64,000 bases of DNA. It comes from Orobanche coerulescens (lineage: Eukaryota > Streptophyta > Magnoliopsida > Lamiales > Orobanchaceae). The stretch covers positions 133,273,358 to 133,337,357 of the forward strand of contig CM065816.1 in NCBI GenBank assembly GCA_033398695.1, written 5' to 3'. Shown piece after piece: positions 43,474 to 54,265 of the stretch (position 1 is the first letter of the stretch; each line of letters begins with the position of its first letter). Both the position numbers and the translations under genes were made by a program. The notes below the pieces were generated by a model that was not told where the DNA came from, ran no database searches, and saw only the letters and a program-made list of their open reading frames with translations.

Positions 43474-46400
43474 TCATCTGCCTCTTCCTCTTCCTCTTCG
43501 AATAGGCTGTTTGGCAGGTCTGAAGGGTTTAGCTCCGATTGGTCTTGTCTTGACTGGGGCAAGACCATACTTCCTTTTCACGACAAGAGTTGCGAAGTCT
43601 TGTTCTTGTTGGGATGAAAATCTATTCTCAAGACATAACTTCTTGATTTTCATCTGTAGCGCAAGTTCATCCAACGCACCTCCTCTTTCCAAAGTAGGAG
43701 GATCTTTGGCAGTGAATGAAGGAATCATGGGATATGCATTTAGTTTCTCAGCATGTTTCTTCAGAATAGCCCAGAGTTGCGGATGAGCTTCTTCCATGAA
43801 ATTTATGAAGATCTACTGTGGGGAGAGATTATCATCCTGGAGTATTTCCCAGATGTAGTAGTCTCTGATGAACTTCTTTCTTGCAGATCCCCACATTTCC
43901 AGAGCTTCATATGGAACAAAATCCTCCACAAACCACAACTCCTTTCCTTCCCACTCTAGAGTAGGCTCAAAACCTCCTCTAGTCCTCCTCTTCTTGCCTT
44001 CAGGCTGGTCAGCTTGTTCTTCTGGATCTGCTCCTCCCTTCCTCTTGGCTGAAGATGTCCCAGCAGTGATCATCTGGACATCCTGCCTTTTCTTCGATCT
44101 ACACTCCTTCCTTATCTCTTCTTGATCATTTCCTTCCCCCTGAATTCTATCTTCCCCCTTTTTGCCAAAGATCAACTAAGGTAGTCAATTCTTTGCTCCA
44201 TTACATTCATCGATCGGACATGCCAAATGGCATTACATTGTTGGTAGGGGAGGAGGCCGAGGAACTTCTCTCTGCAGCAAAGTGTCAATCTTTGCATTGA
44301 TGGTTTGAAGGTCGAGTGACCTGAGATGCAGCGACTCTCAATCGTATCTTTCACTATCTGCTGATCGGCTCGATCACGGCGGTTGAGATCTGGCTGGTGG
44401 AGAGTGCTCTTTGAGTCTTACGCAATTGAACCCTTTGGGTGCAAGCACATGCTGCGGTGGTACTCAGATGGGGTCTTCTTTGGGGTCACGATGCGGAGTC
44501 CTCGGCTAACTCCGCGTCTAGGTGGTGTGCAGGCGGGTGCCCGATCTATCTGCAGACCTCTTGTGTCGGCTACGCTCGGCTCCTTTTCTCCTTCTTCCTT
44601 CTCTTGCCCTTTCTCCTGCTCTTCCTCCTTTTCTTCTTCAATATTTTCTTTTTCTTTTCCTTCATCTTTTTCTCTCTTTTTTTCAGCTCATTTATCTCCT
44701 CCTTCATCTTTATCATCACCCTCATCATCATCATTATCATCATCAGTTTTCCTATCTTTTTCTCCTTTATCCTCATCATCTTCACCTTTATCATTATCAT
44801 CCTCTCCTTCATCCTGTTCTACTTCTTCTCCTTCTTCTTCATTCAACTCTTCTGTTTTCTCAACTTCCTCAGGTTGATTTTCAACTAAAATCTTTTCTTC
44901 TTTTTTTCTCTCTTACTGCTCTTCTTCTTCATCATCCAAAACAACAACCTCTTCATCTCCATCTACCTCTTCAATCCTAATTTCTCTTTCATCTTCCTCC
45001 TCATCCTCTTGTCCAAAGGAACCATCAAAAATACTAATCATTATGGAATGGATGAATTGGTCCATGTTGTCTTTAAAATGAGACATGAACCAATTATCCT
45101 GGAGGAATTAAAGTAAGTCTGATTCTTTATAAAACTGAATCAGTACATCCTCCGTGGCTTGGGGATATCCCCAACCACTAGTTTCAATGTAAGCTTGAAG
45201 ATCAGTAAATGACAGGGTTTTGAAAAACTTCCACTCTTCGAAAATATTGATAAAAGAGTGTTTTAATGCTTGTGACTTAACAAGCTGTAGTTGTTCGATG
45301 GATAGATTGAAAATATTGTTTTCTAGCAGGTTAAACGTATAATTGGCTTCATGGATTGAAATTATTAGACCTGCTTCTTCTTCTTCAGGAATGTAAGCTG
45401 GGGTGAGTACAGCCACAATCTGAGTCTCGAGGGTGCCTGGGGCAGGCTGGTCTTCCAGGTGAGTCGGTGACATGGCTGTAGGGCTGGCAAGATGATCTGA
45501 CTGCTCTTCCTCACTAAACTGTAGTCTCCTGGGTCTCTTGGGATAGGGTTCTGGAGATGATTGCATGATCGATGGCTCTCCAGGGGCTGGTCCCCTTCTC
45601 TTAAATCGGACTGCTATGGGAGTGTTGTCGGATTCGGAGTCTGACTCGACTGCAGTTGGGTTGTCGGCTGCAGGTCGGTCCGACTCGCCTGACGAATAAT
45701 ATCTCGGGTAGGGCCTGGTGTCAGGCAGCTCCTTCAACATCTGGGCTGCTCTCCTTGTGCCTCCCAATTTTCTCAGCGTCTCTTGGTCCAGATGACCAAG
45801 TCTTTTGTTAGGGTGGAAGGGGTCAGTATTTCCCTTTGCCATGCCTGTCTTTTCCAACAACCAACTCAGCTGCGTTCCAAACGCCAGCTTTGTTTTAAAT
45901 CTCTTCTCATCAACAAGCCATTCGGCTTTGTTGACTTCTCGAACGAGTTGCCTAAATATGTAATCTGTCCAGTCAATTTCCTCATCTTGAATTAATGCTC
46001 CCAGCACCATGAACTTCGCTGACGACAGTTGGTCGTAACTGCCGGCCATCCCCATGATGATTTTGTTGGTTATGTCCAACACAAAATGATAAACCTTTTT
46101 AATCTCACTCCTTTTGGTAGTGAGTTTCAGCTTTTCCGGCAAATTCTCCACTTTGATCTTCTTCCAGGTTTCGGCGGCAGACTGTTTGAGAGCTTCGACA
46201 GCTATACCGCGGTGCTTCATACCAAACACTGTGCGAATCGAATCACGCAATATGTCGACTTGTCTTCCGCCAACTGTGCTCCGAATTCCATCTTGAATCA
46301 AACAGGCTTCGCGATAGAACGCGATAACATCCTCCTTGTACAAATGTTGAGGGTTGATGTCCACGAATGGGTAGATCCCATTAAGCTTCATCGTGTGGAT

Positions 46401-46523
46401 TAGGTCAAGCACGTCGAAATTCTCTAGATTTGCTTCCAATAAGACTTCAAAATCGACGACCAGTGAGAAAATAATCTGGTCCTTGACCGCCTTCAGGTTG
46501 ACGCCTTCGAAGTACGATTCCAT
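43474..46523 (-). pseudogene. Copia C ORF3, decayed homologue of B ORF3
   Basis: This is the homologue of the 1035-aa B protein. The start is the ATG at 46523 (MESYFEGVNLKAVKDQ), matching B. An in-frame upstream extension to 46859 is leader sequence. The N-terminal domain and Ser/Pro-rich region read openly to a stop at 45108. The acidic tract (about 44600-45000), QPEGKKRRTRGG block and RRGRGRGR tail (43474) persist in shifted frames. The stretch 44200-44580 is scrambled relative to B at CTG/CAG-rich sites. Retention of the same domain order in two insertions shows ORF3 is a regular part of this family. Confidence 0.85.
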
Positions 46524-46860
46524 TTCTGCAAATAAAGAATTTTTAGTGTATTTGGAGTTCAAGAATTTTTGCTCTGTAAATTTTTTGCTCTGTAGATCTA
46601 GGGTAAGCGTAAAAGGTAAAGTGAAGGGGTTTCTCTCCTTATAAAGAAGATGAAAAGACGTATGGATTAAATTATTATATATTTGAAACGGTGGTACGCC
46701 TTTTGATATTCCTTTAAATTTCAAATTTGAATCGGTGGTCCATTTTAAAATTTGACGGTTGGTTTTGATTGGCCACCGTGGAGGTCGATTTAATAAGCGA
46801 TTGACACGTGTATTTAAATTGCCACTTGTGAATCGAACATTAATATATTTAAATGCCATT
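46524..46860 (-). promoter_or_regulatory. Putative internal promoter upstream of copia C ORF3
   Basis: Homologous to 13163-13500 in B. G-box CACGTG lies at 46805-46810, CCAATC (complement of GATTGG, about 46768-46773), and a TATA-like TTTATAAGG at 46638-46646. All three motifs survive although the ORF has decayed. Confidence 0.4.
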
Positions 46861-47074
46861 TGTGAACCAAAATTAATATAATAATATTATAAATATGGCA
46901 GATAATAATTAAATATTTAGAGGTCGGTTGAGTTTAGAAAACTTAGCTGGTCTGACTTGTTGACTGTTGACCGCTCTGCATCAGGTGAGTTGACTTCTCG
47001 CCTGATATTCTAATCAGCTAGGTTCCTTTGTCCGTCCTTTGTCTTCTTGTCTGCATCAGCTAGGATCTGATTCT

Positions 47075-48642
47075 TCAGCTTGCTTCTGTACTAGATTCCC
47101 AATCTAGTAATCCAAGATCTCTGCTCAGCTCCAAAAACCTTTCTTCTGGCAAGGGTTTGGTAAAGATGTCAGCTATTTGATAGTCTGTGCTGACTCTTTC
47201 AACTCTAACCCTTTTGTTAAGCACATGGTCTCTGATGAAGTGGTGCTTAACATCAATGTGCTTCGTCCTTGAATGCAAAACCGAATTGTTGGTTATTGCA
47301 ATAGCACTATTGTTGTCACACCAGATAGGAACTTCATTGGCAATGATATTATAATCCCTTAGTTGTTGTCTGATCCATAAAATCTGTGCACAATAGCTAC
47401 CTGCAGCTAGGTATTCTGACTATGTGGTGGAGATAGAGTTAGAAACCTGCTTCTTGCTAAACCAGGATATCAGTCTGGTTCCTAGGAATTGGCACGTTCC
47501 ACTAGTGCTTTTCCTATTGATTTTGCAACCTGCGAAATCTGCATCTGAATATCCTGACAGCTCGAAGTTATCATCCTTGGGATACCATAGTCCAACATTG
47601 ATGTAGACTTAAGGTATTTTATTATTCTCTTGGCTGCATCTAGGTGTGATTGCTTCGGCTTGGACTGGAATCGTGCACAAACTCCTACGGCATAGGATAT
47701 GTCTGGCCTGCTTGCAGTGAGGTACAGAAGAGATCCAATGAGTCCTCTATAGTGGGTTGAGTCCACTAATATGCCTGCCAGGTCTGCATCTAGGTGAGTA
47801 CTTGTGCTCATAGGGATTCTTGCTGGCTTGGCTGATTCCATTCCATATCTCTTGATAAGGTCTTTGGTATACTTAGCTTGGTTGATGAAAATTCCTTTTT
47901 CCATCTGCTTAACTTGTAGTCCGAGAAAGAAGTTAAGCTTTCCCATCATACTCATCTCAAATTCTCCTTGCATGAGGTTGGAGAATTTCTCGCATAACTC
48001 TGGATTGGTTGAACCGAATATGATGTCATTCACATATATCTGGACTATTAATATGTGGCCTTCGAGCTCCACTCTGAATAGGGTCTTGTCCACCTTCCCT
48101 TTGCAAAAACCATTCTTCTCAAGAAACACAGACAATGTTTCATACCACGCTCTAGGTGCTTGCTTAAGTCTATAGAGAGCCTTCAACAGCTTGTAGATTT
48201 TGTCTCCTTTGACAAAACCTAGGGGTTGCTCTACATAGACTTCTTCTTCTAAGATGCCATTTAGAAAAGCACTCTTTACATCCATTTGATAAACTTCAAA
48301 ATCTTTGAATGCAGCATATGCGAGGAATAGTCTGATGGCCTCTAATCTTGCAACAGGTGCATAGGTTTCATCAAAATCTATTCCTTCACACTGTGCATAC
48401 CCTTTTGCTACAAGTCTGGCCTTATTCCTAACAACAGCTCCGTCTTCATCACTCTTATTTTTGTACACCCATTTGGTGCCAATAACCTTCTTGTGATCAG
48501 GTCTGTCTGTTACTTCCCAAACTTTGTTTCTTTCCATCTGCTCCAGTTCCTCTTGCACTGCATTTATCCATGAATAATCTTCCAAAGCTTGTTCTGTTGT
48601 TTTAGGTTCTATCTGTGACATAAAGCATGAGAACATATCCAT
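47075..48642 (-). pseudogene. pol: Copia C reverse transcriptase-RNase H, broken
   Basis: A long open RT frame (48642-47482, starting [20 protein letters not shown]) is intact except that the catalytic motif reads YVND instead of YVDD (near 48026-48037). The second catalytic aspartate is asparagine, which would abolish polymerisation. A one-base deletion near 47602 then shifts RNase H out of frame. The RNase H end (SRTKHIDVKHHFIRDHV ... ADIFTKPLPEER) finishes at 47075. It has the best-preserved RT frame of the three family members. Confidence 0.92.
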
Positions 48643-48907
48643 TCCTGCTGGTAGGGTTGACTGTCTCGTCTTAACTCCATCCGTCAGCTTCCCGATAATT
48701 TGCTGGATTGGGTGATCTTTGAGCCATTTGGGGATATCGTCTTCTTCTGGGTCTGTTCCCCCTGTTGGATTGCTCTGGTGAATTTCTGCATCAGCTGGGT
48801 TCTGGTCTGCAACTGGATCAGCTATCGTCTTGTCATCTGCAGGTTGGATCTGATCTGCAGGTGAGTCTTTATCAGCTACAGCTGGGTCTTCATCAGCGGC
48901 AACTGGA

Positions 48908-50398
48908 TCAGATAGGTTTGGTGATCCTGTCTGATCTGCAGTTGGGTCTTGGCGACTCTGATTGGATCATCGGTGATGCAGGTGAGTCCACCATTCCAGT
49001 GTCATGTACAATGACTTCTTCAAGAGTCTCTGACATGAGCTTGTTCTCAATTAGCTCAACTTGCTTTCTGTACTCAACAGTAGATTCATCAAAAACAACA
49101 TGGGGTATTTCCTCCACAACTAAGGTTCTTTTATTAAAAACTCTATATGCCTTGCTTCTTTGTGAGTATCCCATAAAGAGACCGTCATCAGTTTTAGCAT
49201 CAAAGGCATTTAGTTGTGTTTTACTGTTGTTGTGGATGAAACACTTACAACCAAAAACATGAAAGTAAGCAACAGTAGGAGTTCTATTATTCCAAACCTC
49301 ATAGGGAGTTTTGCCATGTCTCCCTACTACCATACTCCTGTTCTGAGTATGGCAAGCTGTGTTGACAGCTTCAGCCCAGAACCTCTTGGGCAGGTCTGCT
49401 TCTGCAATCATGGACCTCACTGCTTCCTTCAGGGTTCTGTTTCTTCTTTCAGCAACACCATTCTGCTGGGGAGTCCTGGCTGCAGAGAGCTCATGCTGGA
49501 TACTATTCTGATCGCTGTAATCAGTTATCGCCTTGTTGAGGAACTCTCCTCCTCTATATGATCTGATCTTGATGATGGATAGAGATTTCTCATTCTGGAT
49601 CCTTCTCAGCAGCTCAGGTAGCTTGGTCAAGGTTTCACTTTTCTTATACAAGAAGATAATCCAAGTGTACCTTGAATAATCATCTACTATAACAAGTGCA
49701 TGCTTTCGACCGCTCAAAGTCCCTGGCTTGATAGGACCAAATAGATCCATGTGGAGTAGATCTAAGATCCTTGTTGTGAGAGTTGTAGGCTGGACTGGCT
49801 TGAATGATGCTCTGGTCTTCTTTCCTTTCTGACATGCATCACAAAGCGCTTCCTTCTTGAATGCTTCATTTGGAAGTCCTCTGACCAGCTTCTGAGAACT
49901 TATCTTGTTGATGGCTTTGAAGTTCAGGTGACATAATCTTTTGTGCCACAACCATCCATTCTCAGCTACTGTCTTGGATAGAATACAAGAGTTAGGTGTT
50001 CCTGTGTTCTAATCTATCATATAGATATGTCTCCTTCTAAAACCTTGGAGCTTCACTTCTCCAGATAGGATATCTATCACCATACATTTCCAGATGGTGA
50101 AGACTACTAGGTTCTTCTCATCGCAAAACTGGCTTATGCTCAGAAGATTGTATTTTAGTCCTTTGACATAGTGAACTTTGGATATTACAATATTTCCTCG
50201 GTGCAGCTCTCCAAAGCCCTTTGTTTGTCCTCTAGAGCTATCTCCAAAAGTTACATCGGGACCTCTTTCTTTGGTGTATTTGGACAACATCTTCTTGTTT
50301 CCGGTCATGTGCCTCGAGCATCCAGAATCTACAAACCATTATTCACCTCCAAAGTTTGAGCTTGTGGAGATGTGGTTGTAGTCCTTCCACCTTTTTTG
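48908..50398 (-). pseudogene. pol: Copia C protease-integrase, nearly open
   Basis: The protease DSGCSRHMTG motif (near 50300-50335) is preceded by a GAA-to-TAA stop at GGE-W (about 50340). A TAG in the MIDWNTG block (near 50012) separates the protease part from a 347-codon open integrase (49951-48908). The integrase has H-x4-H and CDAC zinc ligands, core motifs HMDLFGP and VIVDDYSRYTW, an IRSYRGGEFLN block in which the expected Asp of SDRGGE is Tyr, and GVAERRNRTLKEA with the catalytic Glu. It continues into the acidic linker. Confidence 0.9.
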
Positions 50399-50401
50399 CA
50401 A

Positions 50402-52425
50402 TTAGACAAGCAGAGATTTAGGTACCCAAATCTGTGTGGGTCCTTTGGGGTTAGCTGGTTTCCTGGAGAATTGATTTCTCCTTGGATTGTGAAAGTTGTT
50501 ATTATTATTATAACCCTCAAAAGGTGTGTAAGGTCGAGGTTTGAATCTCCTGTTGGGATTGTATACTGGATATTCCTCAAAATTTTGATAGTGTGGGCCA
50601 TTTCTAAATCTTGGCTGAGACCATTTATTAAATCTTTGAGGTCTCCACACTTGTTCATTTTTGAAATTGGGATAACCTTGAGGTTTCCATCTGCCCCTCC
50701 CATTTTAAAATCTGTTTTTAGGGAGTTGTTGATAATAGTGGGCATGTTGTCTGGGCTGCTGCTTTTGCCCGGGCCATTGCCTAGTCGCCTGTCTAGGTGG
50801 CTGCCTTGTGTAACATTATGACCCTAGACATGTGACTTGCCGTTGCCTATTTTTAAATATCGGTTTATACGTAGGCTCGTGATCGAGACAATTGTTTCTC
50901 CCTTGATAAATTTTCTTTTAGAACTAGAGGGAGTGTGAGGATCATATCCAAGGCCTGATTTGGAATATAGTGGCCTTTTATTGGTACACAATTCTTCCAG
51001 GGTTGAAGACGCCTTCTGGGAGGTTATTTCCTGCGCCTGAGTCTTATTTATCTAAGTCAGCTTAGTAAACTCGGCTTTGGCATGAGCAAGTGCAGCTGAT
51101 TTTTCTTTAAGTAAAATAGTTAGTCGATTTATCTCAGCTGTATTAACATCAGCCTGGTTTTTAAAGTTAGCTGCAGTTATTTCAACCTTGTTCAGTTCTA
51201 GGCTGAGTTTTTCAAAATCGTTTTTCAGCTGCCTATTCTCATCTTGCAGCTGAGTCTTCTCTGCTGATACAGTTTGGTGTGCAGATTTGAGTGTTTCAAA
51301 ATCTTTAAATAACTGATTTACCGATTTGTGCAGATCCATAACTTGTGACATGGCTGAACTATTATTTGAACCGGAGGGTTTAGATGTTACCTCTTCATCA
51401 GCTAGGTTGGCCATCAGGCAGTCATACTCTTCATCATCATCGGAAAAGAATCTGCTGCTTGATTCTACATGCTCCTGGTCTTCTCCGATGAGGGCCTTTC
51501 TTCTATCTTCTTTTCTGCCCACCTCCTTCTTGCTTTCGTCCTTCTTGAGATCAGGACAGTCCATTTGGATGTGTCCTGTCTTGTGACAATTGTAGCACTC
51601 TACTTTCCAGCTTCCAGCTTTCTGGTTCCTTCTTGGATTCTCCTTATAATTTTTCTTGTATTTGGAGTAGTTCTTTCTAAAGTTGCTGAACCTTTACATT
51701 ATAAACGCCATTTCTTCCTCAAAATCTAATGGATTTGGAGGCTTTACATTAGATAGGCTCTTGGCGGGGGACTCGGCTGCAAATGCTATTCCCTTCTCTG
51801 CAGGCTCAGTTGAGGATAAACTTGGAAGCTCGAACTCATAAGCCTTCAGACCAGAGAACAGCTCTTGAATTTTTATCTTATTCAGGTCCTTGGACTCTCT
51901 CATGGCCACGGCCTTCATGCTCTATTCAGGGTTGAGAGATCTGAGAACATTCAGTGCCATTTCCCTGTTGCCATAGGTTTTGCCGAGGGAGTTGATCTCA
52001 TTGATAATCTCAGTGAACCTTGTGTCCACTTGATCTATGGATTCGCCGTTCTTCATTTTGAAATTGTCAAACTTTTGAATAGCGATTGACAATTTATTTT
52101 CTTTGATTAGCTCCGTTCCTTCACACATTAAAGCTAATGTGTCCCAGATTTCCTTGGCATTCTTGCAGTTCTTTATCTTGACCATGGTAGATTTGTCAAG
52201 AGTTTGATATAACACATCTCTGGCCCGGTTGTCAAGGTTGGCCAGCTTTCTTTCTTCGGGAGTCAGCTCTGTCCTCTTCTTTGGAATCTTCTATGGCTTC
52301 CCTGCTGCAATCTCCTCTGCTGTGTTGTCCTTCTCAAAGATGAATAAGTGTGCCTGCATCCTTATCTTCCAAAGATCATACTCGTCAACTGAAAACACAG
52401 GGAGTCTAGAATGCATGTGTTCCAT
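50402..52425 (-). pseudogene. gag: Copia C gag, broken
   Basis: The start is the ATG at 52425 (MEHMHSRLPVFSVDEYDL). The order is UBN2-type capsid domain, zinc knuckle (CYNCHKTGHIQMDCPDLKK-like, about 51540-51600), helical spacer, and basic Q/R/N-rich tail. Compared with B it lacks 45 bp near 52348, an in-frame loss of 15 codons after the KIRMQAHL block. Stops occur near 52293 (TAT GGC context) and 51920, and the zinc-knuckle junction is interrupted at 51694. It ends at the TAA at 50402-50404, the shared gag/protease stop. A scrambled patch lies at 50815-50885. Confidence 0.88.
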
Positions 52426-52489
52426 TATAAAATGAGAGTAAAGATATATCTCTGATATAGATCTGGTTCGTGAAATAAATGAACCAACC

Positions 52490-52501
52490 TCTCTGATACC
52501 A
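52490..52501 (-). other. Primer binding site of copia C
   Basis: Minus-strand TGGTATCAGAGA lies two bases from the LTR end, identical to copy A. Confidence 0.88.
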
Positions 52502-52503
52502 CT

Positions 52504-53925
52504 TGTAGGTCACAAGTCGTCCAGGAACAAGTCTAGAGGGGGGTGAATAGACTTGTTGAAACTCTTAAACTCTTTTTCTCAAAGAGTGAGTTTCTTCAGC
52601 TGATAGGTAAACAAATGACTTGGAGTCGTTTGTTATTAATATGTGCGGAAGTCAGCTGATGACGAATATAAAGCAACTAATGAAACACTTAACAATTAAT
52701 GCAGCAGTTAAAATATGATGCTATAAAACAGTAAAGAACGCAGGTAATTATAGTGGTCTCAGAGGTGGGGTAATCCTCTACTAATCCACTTTTTTCCAAA
52801 CCAGTTGGAGATGAATTCACTATAATTCTCAACCAGTGATAAATATTACAGTGATTCAAACAAAACTACAACAGCTTCCAACCCATGGAAATCCCTTCCA
52901 TTGTACCACACTTGACTGCCTTGCACCTCTTGATCCTCGATCCTCGGATGCCTTTACAGTCTCTAACTTCAACCAGTGAAGTACCCCGAACTCAGGATTA
53001 TAGACAAGAGTTTTTGTCTTCTCCAACTAAGAGCTTCTTTAAGTATGAAATTTTTAGAAACGCTCTTTTCACGATGCTGTATTTCGCTTTGATAGCTTTA
53101 ATGCTTTGATCGCTTGAAAGTATGTTAGCACCGATAGTTGTTCTTGTAAGGTTTTTCTCAGCTTCAAATCTTCGGATATATATAGGTCACGATCTCTAAG
53201 CTTTTTCCTTGTAGCCGTTGCAAATCTTTTGAACAAGTCCGTCCGTTGGAGGGAGACTTCTTTGTTTAATCTTTCTGAACGTTGCAAGGCTGGATTCCCA
53301 TATTTTAATCTATCTTCCGACCGTTGTGAAGACTCTGCATGTGATGCGCCGAATCTTTTGAATATAAAACGATTAAAGTCTTCAAGGTAGGTCTGGATGA
53401 TTTATTTAAATCATATCTCTTGCGGGAATCACTCCAATTTGTCTCTTCACGTTGCATGTGACTTTCCGTAATACTTGACTTTTCAACGCATGCTGACGTG
53501 GACTTGGAGTACTTGGCTGATCTCAACTAGGCTGATGAGCAGTTAACTTCTCTGCAGTCTGGACCTCTCTGATGTTCACTGTTTATGACTTCACTGATCA
53601 GGTGACTTGTCTGAGGTACCTTGGCTGCAGTCTGGTCAAACATCCCTGATATATATATTATTGACCAGAACTACTCTGACTTGACTCGGCTGATCCTCTC
53701 TGATGGACTTAGCTGTACCAGGTACTTAGCCGATTTTTAGCCTAACTTATTTTTGGCCTATAGAAGATACTCATTTGGTTCTTCTTTACATTTTGCCAAG
53801 TTTTATACTTAACATATTTGGCCTATGGAAGATACTCATTTGATTATTCCTTACATTTTTGCCAAGTAATAAACATTTGAATTTATACTTATGACATCAT
53901 CAAAATCTAACAAGTATTCCTAACA
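52504..53925 (-). repeat. 5' LTR of copia C
   Basis: The LTR is about 1422 bp, close to the left copy (about 1420 bp after removing D). A TATA-like box lies at 53176-53184 on the minus strand. Confidence 0.95.
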
Positions 53926-54036
53926 CAGCCTCCCTAGTCCCTACCGTAAAAAGTAGGGGCATGGTCTGCGTACATCCTACCCTCCCCAGACCCTGCTCTG
54001 AGCGGGATATACTGGGTGTGTTTGGTTTGGTTTGGT
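53926..54036 (+). mobile_element. LINE 3' end (RTE-type), right part
   Basis: It continues the LINE after copia C: CAGCCTCCCTAGTCCCTACC, then TAGGGGCATGGTCTGCGTAC and CCTACCCTCCCCAGACCCTG, then GGGATATACTGGGTGTG and a TTTGGTTTGGTTTGG tail. This is the characteristic 3' UTR end of plant RTE LINEs. The target duplication follows at 54037. Confidence 0.85.
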
Positions 54037-54050
54037 TTCTCTGCATGTAA
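54037..54050 (+). repeat. LINE target site duplication, right copy
   Basis: TTCTCTGCATGTAA is identical to 39306-39319, 14.7 kb away. Confidence 0.75.
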
Positions 54051-54058
54051 ATTACTGA

Positions 54059-54204
54059 TCATAGCTTAGATGGTACAAATACTGTTTCCTGGCCATTTGT
54101 ATCGTGTGTAATGTTCATTTTCTCTCTCAATATGAAAATGGTTTTCCCAAATCCCCTCCGTCCTTCTCTTTCTTCTCCACCTTTATTCTTCTCAGAATTT
54201 GTTA
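54059..54204 (+). repeat. Truncated 5' LTR of copia E
   Basis: The 146 bp match 58668-58813 with only a few differences. The left boundary abuts the LINE target duplication region. Confidence 0.85.
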
Positions 54205-54217
54205 TGGTGTCGGAGCC
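54205..54217 (+). other. Primer binding site of copia E
   Basis: TGGTGTCGGAGCC begins directly after the LTR. It is a two-mismatch version of the iMet-type TGGTATCAGAGCC. Confidence 0.82.
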
Positions 54218-54265
54218 ATAAACACCTTCTGCTGCTTTCGTTTTCCGTTTTCCAGTTCATAATCC

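Larger units (their letters stand above)
40078..53925 (-). mobile_element. Copia C: Sirevirus-like element carrying nested element D
   Basis: Same family and orientation as B. The LTRs are 40078-43251 (interrupted by D) and 52504-53925, with the primer site at 52490-52501 and PPT at 43252-43268. Gag, protease-integrase, RT-RNase H and a decayed ORF3 are all recognisable. It lies in the LINE 3' UTR. Flanking five-mers are CAGCA (40073-40077) and CAGCC (53926-53930), an imperfect duplication. Without D the element is about 12.1 kb. Confidence 0.95.
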
